A stretch of 64,000 bases of DNA, taken from the NCBI RefSeq assembly GCF_019931675.1, contig NZ_CP082922.1, forward strand, positions 2,929,001 through 2,993,000. The letters are read 5' to 3'. Made by a program: the position numbers and the translations under genes. The notes below the pieces were generated by a model, which worked only from the letters and a program-made list of their open reading frames with translations, was not told where the DNA came from and made no database searches. Positions within the stretch are counted from its first letter, which is position 1; every line of letters starts with the position of its first letter. Shown one piece after another: positions 8,678 to 17,798 of this stretch. The DNA is from Nocardioides rotundus. Its GTDB lineage: Bacteria > Actinomycetota > Actinomycetes > Propionibacteriales > Nocardioidaceae.

Positions 8678-9615
8678 AGCCGGCCCAGTGCCCCGAGCAC
8701 CGCGATGATGCCCTCGTCGCGCTCGCTCACCAGGTCGTCGACGGTGCGCCCGGCCGCCTCGCGGTCGCAGCCGGCGACGACCGCGTCCCGCAGGGCGGGC
8801 GTGAGCTCGGCGGCGGTGAGCCGGGTCCAGGGCGACTTCAGCGACGGCCCGAAGTGGTCGAGCATGTGCGCCATGCCGCCCGGCCCGCCCGCCAGGTGGA
8901 AGGTGAGCATCGGCCCATGGATCGGCCAGCGCAGGCCCGGCCCCTCGGTGATGGACCGGTCGATCTGCTCGACGGTCGCCTCACCCTCGGCGACCATGTG
9001 CAGCGCCTCGCGCCACAGCGCCTCCTGCAGCCGGTTGGCGACGAAGCCCGGCACCTCCCGGTCCAAGACGATCACCGACTTGCCCGCCATCCGGTAGAAC
9101 TCCGCGGCCCAGGCGACGGTCGCCGGATCGGTCAGCTCGCCGCCGACGACCTCCACCAGGGGGATGAGGTACGGCGGGTTGAAGGGGTGGCCGACCACGG
9201 TGCGCCCCGGGTGGGCGCAGTCGACCTGCATCTCGCTCATCCCGAAGCCGGAGGTGGAGGAGGAGATCACCACGTCCGGGTCGGCGAGCAGGTCGACCTC
9301 GGCCAGGAGCCGGCGCTTGAGGTCCAACTGCTCCGGCACGCTCTCCTGCACGAGCTGGGCCCCGGCCAGGGCCTCGGCCAGGTCGTCGAAGACCTCCAGC
9401 CGGTCCCGGCTCGCCCCGGGCGCCGTCCCGAGCCGGGTCAGTGCCGGCCAGGCCCGGTCCACCAGGTGCCGCAGGCGCACCTCGGCGTCCTCGGCCGGGT
9501 CCCAGGCGCGCACCCGGAAGCCGCGGGAGAGGTAGTAGGCGACCCAGCCGCCGCCGATGACCCCGGTGCCGACGCAGGCGACGGTGCACACGTCTCCGGG
9601 CTCGGGGCGGCTCAT
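8674..9615 (-). CDS. cdhA: L-carnitine dehydrogenase (3-hydroxyacyl-CoA dehydrogenase family)
   Basis: The 313-residue protein has an N-terminal Rossmann domain (VGTGVIGGGW near residue 15), the segment SSSTSGFGMSEM and the dehydrogenase core VGHPFNPPYLIPLVEVVGG with the catalytic His. The C-terminal half is the helical 3HCDH domain. The SSTSG start of the substrate loop and the neighbours (BKACE enzyme upstream by an ATGA overlap, thioesterase downstream) point to L-carnitine:NAD oxidation to 3-dehydrocarnitine rather than fatty acid oxidation. The assignment to carnitine rests mostly on this three-gene context. Confidence 0.82.
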   Translation of the reverse strand: MSRPEPGDVCTVACVGTGVIGGGWVAYYLSRGFRVRAWDPAEDAEVRLRHLVDRAWPALTRLGTAPGASRDRLEVFDDLAEALAGAQLVQESVPEQLDLKRRLLAEVDLLADPDVVISSSTSGFGMSEMQVDCAHPGRTVVGHPFNPPYLIPLVEVVGGELTDPATVAWAAEFYRMAGKSVIVLDREVPGFVANRLQEALWREALHMVAEGEATVEQIDRSITEGPGLRWPIHGPMLTFHLAGGPGGMAHMLDHFGPSLKSPWTRLTAAELTPALRDAVVAGCDREAAGRTVDDLVSERDEGIIAVLGALGRL

Positions 9616-10505
9616 CGCCCGGCCCCGGCGGGAAGACGGAGGATCTCCCGCGCCTGCTCGGGCGTGGCCACCGAGGCGCCCATCGCCTCGATGATGGTGC
9701 GGGCCCGCTCGACCAGCTGGGCGTTGGTGGCCTTCACCCCCCTGCTCAGGTAGAGGTTGTCCTCCAGCCCGACGCGGACGTGCCCGCCGAGGAGCACCGA
9801 CTGCGCTACCCACGGCATCTGCATCGCCCCCAGGGCGAAGGAGGCCCACACGGCGTCGGGCGGCAGCTGCTGGACCATGGTGGCGAGCAGCCGGGGGTCC
9901 GCGGGGGCGCCGTACGGGATCCCCATGCAGAGCTGGAACATCGGCGGCGGGTCGATCAGCCCCTCCTCCACCAACTGCCGGGCGAACCAGAGGTGGCCGG
10001 TGTCGAAGACCTCCATCTCCACCCGGACACCCAGCTCCTGGATCCGGCGGGCGCCGTCGCGCAGGATGTCGGGCGTGGAGACGTAGACCAGGCTGCCGTC
10101 GCCGAAGTTGAGGCTGCCGCAGTCCAGCGTGCAGATGTCCGGCCGGACCTCGCCCACGTGCGCCAGCCGCTCCACCCCCGACACCAGGTCGGTGCCGGGC
10201 AGGATCGTGGTCGGCGAGGCGGGGTCGAGGACCAGGTCCCCGCCCATCCCGGCGGTGGTGTTGACCACGACGTCCACGTCGGCGGCCCTGATCAGCTCGA
10301 CCGCCTTGCGATAGAGCGCCACCTCGCGGGAGCCGGCGCCGGTCTCGGGGTCCCGGACGTGCACGTGCACGATCGCCGCGCCGGCGCGGGCGGCGGCGAT
10401 GCCGGACTCGGCGATCTGCTCCGGCGTGACGGGGACGTGCTCGGACTTCCCCACGGTGTCGCCGGCGCCGGTCAGGGCGCAGGTGATGACCACGGTGCGG
10501 TTCAC
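9612..10505 (-). CDS. cdhC: 3-dehydrocarnitine cleavage enzyme (BKACE, DUF849)
   Basis: A 297-residue TIM-barrel beta-keto acid cleavage enzyme. The zinc ligands of the family are visible in HVHVRD near residue 48 and in the C-terminal GLEDNLYL. BKACE enzymes swap the acyl part of a beta-keto acid with acetyl-CoA; in carnitine catabolism this turns 3-dehydrocarnitine plus acetyl-CoA into betainyl-CoA plus acetoacetate. The GTG start has a strong AAGGAGG site 9 nt upstream. It leads a coupled three-gene operon read away from the divergent IclR gene. Confidence 0.85.
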   Translation of the reverse strand: MNRTVVITCALTGAGDTVGKSEHVPVTPEQIAESGIAAARAGAAIVHVHVRDPETGAGSREVALYRKAVELIRAADVDVVVNTTAGMGGDLVLDPASPTTILPGTDLVSGVERLAHVGEVRPDICTLDCGSLNFGDGSLVYVSTPDILRDGARRIQELGVRVEMEVFDTGHLWFARQLVEEGLIDPPPMFQLCMGIPYGAPADPRLLATMVQQLPPDAVWASFALGAMQMPWVAQSVLLGGHVRVGLEDNLYLSRGVKATNAQLVERARTIIEAMGASVATPEQAREILRLPAGAGR

Positions 10506-10527
10506 GGTGACTCCTCCTTGCGTTCAC

Positions 10528-10558
10528 GATGCGAGCACTCGTCGCATGATGCGAGCAC
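10528..10558. promoter_or_regulatory. probable IclR operator between cdhC and iclR-type gene
   Basis: The 11-mer GATGCGAGCAC occurs twice as an exact direct repeat (10528-10538 and 10548-10558), 20 bp or two helical turns apart. Between them TCGCAT (10542-10547) forms an inverted repeat with ATGCGA (10529-10534). The array sits 23 nt upstream of the cdhC start and just before a TAGAGT box (10561-10566) that may be the -10 of the regulator gene. It can therefore control both directions. Confidence 0.65.
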
Positions 10559-10609
10559 AGTAGAGTGTGGGTGTCAGCTCCCCCACCCGTCAAGGAGGCG
10601 CGCGCCCCG

Positions 10610-11407
10610 ATGTCCGCGGACCCCTCGCCCGGCCCCGAGCCGCGATCCACCGGCGTGCAGTCGGTCGTGCGCGCGGTCGACCTGCTGCGGGCCGTGGCGC
10701 GAGCCAGCGGCGCGGAGGCGACCACCACGGCACTCGGCGAGCGCTGCGGCCTCAACCGGGCCACCGCCTGGCGGATCCTCACCACCCTGGAGTCCACGGG
10801 CCTGGTCGCCTGCGACCGGGACAGCGGCCGGTGGTCGGTCGGCATCGGGCTGGTCGACCTGGCCGCCGGCAGCGGCCTGGAGGCGCTGATCCACGCGGCG
10901 CGGGACGTGCTGCGCGACGTCAGCGAGCGCACCGGCGAGACCGCCGGTCTGGCAGTGCTGCGCGGCGAGGAGCTGGTGTACGTCGACGAGGTGGTCCCCG
11001 ACGCGGTGGTGGCCGCCACGTGGAGCGACCATCCGGTGCCCCTGCACGCCACCTCGACCGGCAAGGCCTACCTCGCCGCGCTCCCCCGGGTGGAGGCGCA
11101 GGCCCTGACCGGCTCGATCCTGCGCCGCTACACCGACACGACGCTGGTCGACGAGCGTGAGTTCTGGAGCGACATCGACCGCACCGGCGAGCGGGGGTAC
11201 GGCGTGTGCCGCGGCGAGTTCGAGTCGTCGGCCTGGGGGGTCTCGGCCGCCGTCGTGGACCCCGCCGGGCGGCCCGTCGCCGTCGTCTCCGTCTGGGGCC
11301 CCGACACCCGGATCGACGACGCGCGCTTCGAGGGGCTGGGGGCGGTCGCCGCGCGGGCCGCCGCCGCGCTCTCACCGCACCGGCCGGAGGCCGCCTCGCG
11401 GCCCTGA
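10610..11407 (+). CDS. IclR-family regulator of the carnitine operon
   Basis: The N-terminal winged helix (VVRAVDLLRAVARAS ... LGERCGLNRATAWRIL, residues 15-65) is followed by an IclR effector domain with HATSTGKAYLAALP and the C-terminal VSAAVVDPAGRPVAVVSVWG. The ATG at 10610 is preceded by AAGGAGG at 10592-10598; an in-frame GTG at 10565 lies inside the predicted -10 box and is rejected. Its position opposite the carnitine genes suggests that it senses carnitine or a breakdown product. No activator/repressor call can be made from the sequence. Confidence 0.88.
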   Translation: MSADPSPGPEPRSTGVQSVVRAVDLLRAVARASGAEATTTALGERCGLNRATAWRILTTLESTGLVACDRDSGRWSVGIGLVDLAAGSGLEALIHAARDVLRDVSERTGETAGLAVLRGEELVYVDEVVPDAVVAATWSDHPVPLHATSTGKAYLAALPRVEAQALTGSILRRYTDTTLVDEREFWSDIDRTGERGYGVCRGEFESSAWGVSAAVVDPAGRPVAVVSVWGPDTRIDDARFEGLGAVAARAAAALSPHRPEAASRP

Positions 11408-11430
11408 GGGGACGTTGGGATGATCGCCCC

Positions 11431-12075
11431 GTGCGACTCGTGCTGATGCGTCACGGCCAGACCTCCTCCAACCTCTCCGGCGCCCTGGACACCGCGGCCC
11501 CGGGCGCCGCGCTGACCGACCTAGGCGTCCGGCAGGCGGCGGCCGCCGCGCCGCTGCTGGTCGAGCGCGGCGTGAGTGCGGCGTACTCCTCCCACCTCCT
11601 GCGCGCGCAGCAGACCGCCGCCGCCGTCGCTGACCGGCTCGGGGTGCCGGCCGGCACCCACGAGGGGCTGGCCGAGGTCTCCGCCGGCGACCTGGAGATG
11701 CTGACCGAGTCCGACGCGGTCCACGAGTACGCCGCCGGCCTGGTCGCCTGGGTGCACGGCGACCTCTCCCACCGGATCCGCGGAGGCGAGGACGGGCACG
11801 AGTTCCTGGCCCGCTACGACGCCGCGATCGCCGACGTCTGCGACGAGGCCTCCGCCGCCGGGCACGAGGGCATCGTCGTCGTCACCCACGGCGCGGCCCT
11901 GGGCACCTGGGTGCGCAGCCGGGCCACCAACCTCGACGACTGGCAGGGGCTGGGCCGGATGCGCAACACCGGCATCGTGGTGCTGCAGGGCGACCCGGGC
12001 GACTTCGCGATCATCGAGAGCGACTCCGGCCCGCTCGCCGGCCCCGACTACGACGAGCCCGATGCCCTGAGCTGA
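11431..12075 (+). CDS. histidine phosphatase superfamily protein
   Basis: The protein begins MRLVLMRHGQTSSN, the RHG catalytic motif of the phosphoglycerate-mutase-like phosphatases, with the second His in VVVTHGAALGTW and an Arg in YSSHLLRAQQTA. Its length of 214 residues is typical. The GTG at 11431 places RHG at residues 7-9; the frame is open further upstream but that part overlaps the regulator gene. The substrate cannot be told from the sequence. A GATGAT box 6 nt before the start suggests leaderless transcription. Confidence 0.85.
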   Translation: MRLVLMRHGQTSSNLSGALDTAAPGAALTDLGVRQAAAAAPLLVERGVSAAYSSHLLRAQQTAAAVADRLGVPAGTHEGLAEVSAGDLEMLTESDAVHEYAAGLVAWVHGDLSHRIRGGEDGHEFLARYDAAIADVCDEASAAGHEGIVVVTHGAALGTWVRSRATNLDDWQGLGRMRNTGIVVLQGDPGDFAIIESDSGPLAGPDYDEPDALS

Positions 12076-12100
12076 CGGTTTCGGTGCAATGATCACCGCC

Positions 12101-14647
12101 ATGGCTGGCACCAACCTGACCCGGGACGAGGCGGCCGCGCGCGCCGCGATCCTGGACGTGACGTCCTACACCGTCGACCTGGATCTCACCACGGGGGACA
12201 CGACCTTCGGATCGGCCACCACGATCCGGTTCACCTGCCGCGAGCCCGGAGCCGAGACCTTCGCCGACCTGGTCGGCGCGACGATCCACGAGATCACCCT
12301 CAACGGCCGCTCGCTGGACCCCGCCGAGGTGTACGCCGACTCCCGCATCGCCCTCACCGACCTGCAGGCCGAGAACGAGCTGACCGTCCGCGCGGACTGC
12401 ACCTACTCCCGCTCCGGCGAGGGGCTGCACCGCTTCGTCGACCCGGCCGACGACCGGGTCTACCTCTACACCCAGTTCGAGGTGCCCGACGCCCGCCGCG
12501 TGTTCACCACCTTCGAGCAGCCCGACCTGAAGTCCCGCTTCACCTTCACCGTCACCGCCCCCGAGAGCTGGGTCGTCGTGTCGAACGCCGCCACCCCGGA
12601 GCCGGAGCCGGCCGGTGACGGCGCGGCCGTGTGGCGCTTCCCCCAGACCGAGCGGATGTCGACCTACATCACCGCCCTGGTGGCGGGGGAGTACCACGCC
12701 GTCCACGACGAGTACGTCGGACCGCACGGCACCATCCCGCTGGGCCACTACTGCCGGCAGTCTCTCAAGCAGCACCTGGACGTCGAGGAGCTGGTGAAGG
12801 TCACCCGGCAGGGGTTCGCCTTCTTCGAGGAGGCCTTCGACTACCCCTATCCGTTCGGGAAGTACGACCAGCTCTACGTCCCGGAGTACAACATGGGCGC
12901 GATGGAGAACGCGGGCTGCGTGACCTTCCGCGACGAGTACCTCCCCCGCTCCCGGCAGACGCACATGTTCTACGAGCAGCGCGCCAACACCGTGCTGCAC
13001 GAGATGGCGCACATGTGGTTCGGCGACCTGGTGACCATGAAGTGGTGGGACGACCTCTGGCTCAACGAGTCCTTCGCCGAGTGGGCCTCCCACCACGCGA
13101 TGGTGGAGGCGACCGACTTCACCGACGCCTGGACCGGCTTCACCAACGCCCGGAAGAACTGGGCCTACCGCCAGGACCAGCTGCCCTCGACCCACCCGGT
13201 CGCCGCCGACAACCACGACCTCGAGGCGGTCGAGGTGAACTTCGACGGCATCACCTACGCCAAGGGCGCCTCCACGCTCAAGCAGCTGGTCGCCTGGGTC
13301 GGCATCGAGGAGTTCATGGCCGGGCTGCGGGCCTACTTCCGCGCGCACGCCTTCGACAACTCCGAGTTCGCCGACCTGCTCGGCTCCCTGGAGCGGGCCT
13401 CGGGTCGCGAGCTGGACTCGTGGGCCAAGGAGTGGCTGCAGACCTCCGGCGTGAACACCCTGACCCCGGAGTTCACCACCGGCGGGGACGGCACGTTCAC
13501 CGGCTTCGCGGTGCGGCAGAGCGCCGCCGCGGAGTTCCCGACCCTGCGCCGGCACCGGATCGGCATCGGTCTCTACGACGTCGCCGAGGGCCGCCTGGTC
13601 CGCCGTACCGGCATCGAGACCGACGCCCGCGGCGAGCTGACCGAGATCCCCGAGCTGGTCGGCGAGCGGCAGCCGGACCTGCTGCTGCTCAACGACGGCG
13701 ACCTCACCTACGCCAAGATCCGGCTGGACGAGCGCTCGCTGGCCACGGCGATCGAGCACGTCGACGAGATCGACGACTCGCTGGCCCGCGCGCTGGTCTG
13801 GGGCGCCGCCTGGGACATGACCCGGGACGCGGAGATGGGCGCCACCGACTTCGTCGAGCTGGTCCTGCGCGGGATCGCCACCGAGACCGACCAGACCGCG
13901 GTCACCGCCCTGCCCCGCTACGCCCGTACCGCGGTGAGCCACTACTCGGACCCGGCGCACCGCGACGAGCTGCGCGCCCGGTGGGAGACGGGCCTGCGCG
14001 GCCTGCTCGACGAGGCCGAGCCGGGCTCGGACCACCAGCTGCAGTTCGCCCGCGCCTACGCCGCCGCGGCGCACTCCGAGGAGGCCCTGGACCACGTGGC
14101 CGGCCTGCTCGACGGGTCGCAGAGCCACGACGGGCTCACCGTGGACACCGACCTGCGCTGGCTGCTGCTGACCGCCCTGGCCCGCGAGGGCCGCGCCGAC
14201 GAGGCGCGGATCGCCGAGGAGCTGGAGCGGGACAACACGATCTCCGGCCAGGAGAGCGCCGCCACCGCCCGCACCGTCCGCCCGGACGCGGCGGCGAAGG
14301 CCACCGCATGGCGGCTGGCGGTGGAGAGCACCGACACCCCGAACGAGACCCAGCGCAGCATCGCGCTGGCGTTCCCGGTGCCCGGGCAGGGCGAGATGCT
14401 GGCGCCGTACCTGGAGAAGTACCTCACCGCGGCCGAGACCGTCTGGGAGCGGCTGGGCACCCAGCGGGCCTCCATGGTCTTGGAGTATATGTTCCCCATG
14501 CCGCTGGCCTCGGAGGACACGGTGCGACGCGTCGACGCGTGGCTGGAGTCGACCGAGGCGAACCCCGCCGCGCAGCGCTACGTGCGCGAGGGGCGGGCGG
14601 ACATGGTCCGTGCCCTGGCCGCGCAGGCGCGCGACGCGGCACGCTGA
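12101..14647 (+). CDS. pepN: aminopeptidase N (M1 family)
   Basis: A zinc metallopeptidase that removes N-terminal residues from peptides in the cytoplasm. The exopeptidase motif GAMEN and the zinc site HEMAHMWFGDLV with the distal Glu in WLNESFAEW are all present, near residues 265-320. The C-terminal 400 residues form the usual ERAP1-like helical domain. I chose the ATG at 12101 because MAGTNLTRDEA matches the start of actinobacterial PepN; an ATG at 12089 would add four residues. Length is about 848. Confidence 0.95.
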   Translation: MAGTNLTRDEAAARAAILDVTSYTVDLDLTTGDTTFGSATTIRFTCREPGAETFADLVGATIHEITLNGRSLDPAEVYADSRIALTDLQAENELTVRADCTYSRSGEGLHRFVDPADDRVYLYTQFEVPDARRVFTTFEQPDLKSRFTFTVTAPESWVVVSNAATPEPEPAGDGAAVWRFPQTERMSTYITALVAGEYHAVHDEYVGPHGTIPLGHYCRQSLKQHLDVEELVKVTRQGFAFFEEAFDYPYPFGKYDQLYVPEYNMGAMENAGCVTFRDEYLPRSRQTHMFYEQRANTVLHEMAHMWFGDLVTMKWWDDLWLNESFAEWASHHAMVEATDFTDAWTGFTNARKNWAYRQDQLPSTHPVAADNHDLEAVEVNFDGITYAKGASTLKQLVAWVGIEEFMAGLRAYFRAHAFDNSEFADLLGSLERASGRELDSWAKEWLQTSGVNTLTPEFTTGGDGTFTGFAVRQSAAAEFPTLRRHRIGIGLYDVAEGRLVRRTGIETDARGELTEIPELVGERQPDLLLLNDGDLTYAKIRLDERSLATAIEHVDEIDDSLARALVWGAAWDMTRDAEMGATDFVELVLRGIATETDQTAVTALPRYARTAVSHYSDPAHRDELRARWETGLRGLLDEAEPGSDHQLQFARAYAAAAHSEEALDHVAGLLDGSQSHDGLTVDTDLRWLLLTALAREGRADEARIAEELERDNTISGQESAATARTVRPDAAAKATAWRLAVESTDTPNETQRSIALAFPVPGQGEMLAPYLEKYLTAAETVWERLGTQRASMVLEYMFPMPLASEDTVRRVDAWLESTEANPAAQRYVREGRADMVRALAAQARDAAR

Positions 14648-14657
14648 CGCTGCGCGG

Positions 14658-15050
14658 TCAGTCCGTGTGCAGGGTGCGCGGGGCCCGGGCGTGCTCAGCG
14701 AGTACGTCGATCCCGCGCACCAGGCCGCCGGTGAGGTCGCCCTCGGTGAACAGGTTGCGCATGTGGCCCACGGCGAGCTCGACCTCGGCGTCGCTGATCG
14801 TCGGCGCCACCTCGGCGCCGGTGACGACCTCCACGACCCGCCGGGCCGGGTCGACCATGATCAGGATGCTGCGGTCCGGCGCGACCAGCGAGGCGTGCAG
14901 CCGGGTCGCGAACTCGCGCGACGGCTTGCCCTCGCTGCTGCCGACGAAGACCGAGAACTCATAGCGCGAGGCCTGCTCGGCCTGACGGATGGCGCGGTCG
15001 ACCTCGGGGGCCTCGACCCCCGTGGCGCCGCGGTGCTCACCAGCGGCCAC
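14658..15050 (-). CDS. DUF5130 / TPM-like domain protein
   Basis: The core runs from EVDRAIRQAEQAS through FSVFVGSSEGK, FATRLHASL and DRSILIMVDPARRVVEVVTG, a pattern I recognise from small actinobacterial proteins beside pepN (DUF5130, related to TPM-domain proteins). No function is known to me. The start is uncertain: a GTG at 15050 overlaps the upstream gene by 14 nt and begins close to the conserved part, while an ATG at 15086 extends it by 12 residues. There is no membrane helix, although TPM relatives are often membrane-tethered. Confidence 0.65.
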   Translation of the reverse strand: MAAGEHRGATGVEAPEVDRAIRQAEQASRYEFSVFVGSSEGKPSREFATRLHASLVAPDRSILIMVDPARRVVEVVTGAEVAPTISDAEVELAVGHMRNLFTEGDLTGGLVRGIDVLAEHARAPRTLHTD

Positions 15051-15405
15051 TGGCCCCACCCGTCCGTGCCGGGATGGCCTTGCCATCGCCGGAGCCGGAC
15101 TCCAGCTCGGCGGTGCTGCGCCGGCCGCCGAACCACTGGTCGTCGGCGTGCTCGTCCTTGCCGGTCATGCCCTCCCCGCGCGCGAAGCCGGGGCCCAGCA
15201 GCACCAGGCCGATGAGCAGGACGCAGGCCATCGGCGCCAGCACGAGCACGATCAGGAAGCCCAGCGGCGAGACCGGGTCCGGGTCGCTCCACCCGACCGG
15301 CACGTCGGCGTGGGCCGGGGCGGCCGTCACGGCGACGCCGACGGCCACGAGCGGTGCGAGGATCCGCAGGGAACGACGGGCGATGGGGCGCGGTGGGGTG
15401 GTCAC
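15037..15405 (-). CDS. small secreted or membrane protein
   Basis: A 122-residue protein with an N-terminal signal sequence (ARRSLRILAPLVAVGVAV ending in a possible AHA cleavage site near residue 33), one long hydrophobic helix (about residues 48-73) and a polar, acidic C-terminus. I do not recognise a family. It overlaps the DUF5130 gene, so the two are probably made together; the pair may act at the membrane. Confidence 0.65.
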   Translation of the reverse strand: MTTPPRPIARRSLRILAPLVAVGVAVTAAPAHADVPVGWSDPDPVSPLGFLIVLVLAPMACVLLIGLVLLGPGFARGEGMTGKDEHADDQWFGGRRSTAELESGSGDGKAIPARTGGASGRW

Positions 15406-15443
15406 ATCGGCGAGGATATCGGTTCGTCTCCATACTGGTCCCC

Positions 15444-16451
15444 ATGGACCTGCCCGATGTTCAGCTCGATGCCCCCTGCACCGACGACCAGTGGATCTGC
15501 CAGCAGGCCTACGACCTGACGAGCAGCCGTCCGCTGGCCAACATCGCCCAGGACGTGGTCGGTGTGGGGGTGTCGGTCATCGGCCTGTTGATCTTCGGGC
15601 TGGTGCTTCGCTGGGTGCTGCACCGCCTGATCGACCGGCTGGTGCAGCGAGCGGTGCACGGCGTACTCCCCGACCGGATGCCTCGGCCCCCGGTCCCCGG
15701 GGAGCCCCGGCGCAGCGGCCCAGTGGCCGACTCCCCCGGCTTCAGCCGCCGCAAGCAGCGGGCCGAGACCATGGGCACCCTGCTGAAGAGCATCGTGACC
15801 GGGGTGGTCACCGCGATCGTGGTCACGATGATCCTCTCCGCCGTCGGGGTGAACATCGCCCCGATCATCGCCAGCGCGGGGATAATCGGCCTGGCCATCG
15901 GCTTCGGCGCGCAGAGCCTGGTGACCGACTTCCTCTCCGGCGTCTTCATGATCTTCGAGGACCAGTACGGCGTCGGCGACGTCGTCGACCTCGGCGAGGC
16001 CATCGGCACGGTGGAGGCCGTCTCGCTGCGGGTCACGCGGGTCCGCGCGGTCGACGGGACGGTCTGGTACGTCCGCAACGGCGAGATCGTCCGGGTCGGC
16101 AACCAGAGCCAGAACTGGGCGCGCACGGTGCTGGACATCAACGTGGACTACGGCGAGGACCTCTCCCGCGTGCGGTCCGTGCTCGCCGAGGTCGCCCACG
16201 GGCTGTGGGACGACGAGGAGTTCCAGGGGATCATCCTGGAGGAGCCCGAGGTGTGGGGCGTTCAGGACATGACCCCGCTCGGCATCCAGATCCGGCTGGT
16301 GCTCAAGACCGCGCCGATGGAGCAGTGGGCCGTCGCCCGGGAGATGCGGCAGCGGATCAAGGCGCGCTTCGACTACGAGGGCATCGAGATGCCACACCAG
16401 CAGTGGGCGACCTTCCACCCCGAGCCGGCCGCCCCCGCAGAGGAGGTGTGA
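15444..16451 (+). CDS. mscS: MscS-family mechanosensitive ion channel
   Basis: A 335-residue membrane protein. An N-terminal helix (about residues 30-55) is followed by a polar linker, a helix at about 117-137 and the pore helix GFGAQSLVTDFLSG, the MscS signature near residue 160. The beta domain VGDVVDLGEAIGTVEAVSLR and the alpha/beta C-terminus follow. Such channels release solutes during hypo-osmotic shock. The ATG at 15444 is preceded by CATACT 7 nt upstream, consistent with a leaderless message. The globin gene begins 7 nt after its stop. Confidence 0.93.
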   Translation: MDLPDVQLDAPCTDDQWICQQAYDLTSSRPLANIAQDVVGVGVSVIGLLIFGLVLRWVLHRLIDRLVQRAVHGVLPDRMPRPPVPGEPRRSGPVADSPGFSRRKQRAETMGTLLKSIVTGVVTAIVVTMILSAVGVNIAPIIASAGIIGLAIGFGAQSLVTDFLSGVFMIFEDQYGVGDVVDLGEAIGTVEAVSLRVTRVRAVDGTVWYVRNGEIVRVGNQSQNWARTVLDINVDYGEDLSRVRSVLAEVAHGLWDDEEFQGIILEEPEVWGVQDMTPLGIQIRLVLKTAPMEQWAVAREMRQRIKARFDYEGIEMPHQQWATFHPEPAAPAEEV

Positions 16452-16458
16452 GGCCGCG

Positions 16459-16851
16459 GTGAGCACAATGGGCGATGTGACGAGCTTCTACGACGAGATC
16501 GGCGGGATGGAGACCATCCGCACCATCGTCGACACGTTCTACGCCGGTGTGGCCGAGGACCCGGTCATGCGGCCGATGTACCCCGAGGAGGACCTCGGCC
16601 CCGCCGCCGAGCGGCTCACCCTGTTCCTCGCGCAGTACTGGGGCGGCCCGAAGACCTACTCCGAGCGGCGCGGCCACCCGCGCCTGCGGATGAGGCACGC
16701 GCCCTTCGCGGTCACTCCCGACGCGGCGCAGCACTGGCTCACGCACTTCCGCGCGGGGCTGGACGCCGCGGAGCTCACCCCCGAGCAGGACGAGCAGTTC
16801 TGGGACTACGTCACGCACGCCGCGCAGTTCATGGTGAACACCCTGGAGTGA
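16459..16851 (+). CDS. glbO: truncated haemoglobin, group II
   Basis: A 130-residue truncated globin. The segment LAQYWGGPKTYSERRGHPRLRMRH contains the conserved Trp of group II and the proximal His of the haem pocket (read as two pieces: QYWGGPKTYSE and RGHPRLRMRHAPF). These proteins bind oxygen and detoxify NO or peroxides. The GTG start lies 7 nt after mscS, so the gene is probably in its operon. In M. tuberculosis glbO also lies close to pepN. Confidence 0.93.
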   Translation: MSTMGDVTSFYDEIGGMETIRTIVDTFYAGVAEDPVMRPMYPEEDLGPAAERLTLFLAQYWGGPKTYSERRGHPRLRMRHAPFAVTPDAAQHWLTHFRAGLDAAELTPEQDEQFWDYVTHAAQFMVNTLE

Positions 16852-16862
16852 GGGCCGCTCGG

Positions 16863-17738
16863 TCAGGCGGTGGCGGCCGCCAGCTCCTCGAGCCGCTCGC
16901 GGTAGGCCTCCGGTGGCGGCACCGCCCGGCCGGTCTCGGGGTCCCAGAAGACGCACACCACCCGGGCCCGGGCGTAGAGGTGCTCCGCGTCGCGGATCTC
17001 GGAGTCGATGGTCATCGACGTGGTGCCCACCCGGGTGATGCGCGACCACACGTCGTACGTCTCTGGCCGGAAGACGATCGGCACCCGATAGTCGACGTCG
17101 GTCTGGGCGACCACCATGCCGCCGGGCCGGCCGTCGACGTCGGGCAGGCTGCGGGTGATCGCGTCGATCAGTCCGATCCGGGACTCCTGGAGGTACTCGA
17201 AGTACTTCACGTTGTTGACGTGTCGGTAGACGTCGACGTCGGAGAAGCGCACCAGCACCGGGTAGTGCCCGACCTCGCTCTCCGGCACCGGCACCCACTT
17301 CTCCGGCCGGGGGTGGTCGTCCGGCTCGTGGAAGCGCTGCAGCGCCTCCCGCTCGTCCTCGGTGAGGCGACGCGGCCGCTCGGTGGCGAAGACGTACGGC
17401 GTCAGCACGGTGCGCGCCTGCAGGTAGACCGTGCGCTCCCCCTGCTCGTCCTCGTCGAAGATCTCGTAGGCCAGGGTGAACGTCGCGGCGCGGATCTCGG
17501 TCACCCAGGTCTCGATGCTGACCGGCCGGAACCGGAAGGTCAGCGGCGCGCGGTAGGACACCTCGTGCCGCACGACCACGACCCCCTCGGCCAGGTCGTC
17601 GGCGCGGCTGTCCGGCGCGTGCACCCGCAGCATGTCGACGCGCGCCTCCTGCAGGTAGTCGACGTACACCACGTTGTTCACATGGCCGAGCAGGTCCAGG
17701 TCGGCCCAGCGCATGGGGCACTCGTAGCGGTGTCGCAC
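16863..17738 (-). CDS. double-hotdog acyl-CoA thioesterase
   Basis: The 291-residue protein is a tandem of two 4HBT hotdog domains: HVNNVVYVDYLQEARVDML near residue 20 and HVNNVKYFEYLQESRIGLI near residue 172. Each has the acidic residue of the family (DLDLLGH, DVDVYRH). It should hydrolyse an acyl-CoA in the cytoplasm; chain length is not readable. The GTG at 17738 is used; an ATG at 17714 is the alternative. It faces a thiolase gene across a 60-nt divergent gap, which fits lipid metabolism. Confidence 0.88.
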   Translation of the reverse strand: MRHRYECPMRWADLDLLGHVNNVVYVDYLQEARVDMLRVHAPDSRADDLAEGVVVVRHEVSYRAPLTFRFRPVSIETWVTEIRAATFTLAYEIFDEDEQGERTVYLQARTVLTPYVFATERPRRLTEDEREALQRFHEPDDHPRPEKWVPVPESEVGHYPVLVRFSDVDVYRHVNNVKYFEYLQESRIGLIDAITRSLPDVDGRPGGMVVAQTDVDYRVPIVFRPETYDVWSRITRVGTTSMTIDSEIRDAEHLYARARVVCVFWDPETGRAVPPPEAYRERLEELAAATA

Positions 17739-17798
17739 TCATCGATGGTCCCATAGGCTGAACCTGTCATCCCTCCTCGACCAGAATCGGAGTCCTCC

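Noticed and set aside
12011..14128. 705-codon minus-strand frame opposite pepN
   Set aside because: No family features, composition of a shadow frame, and pepN is certain.
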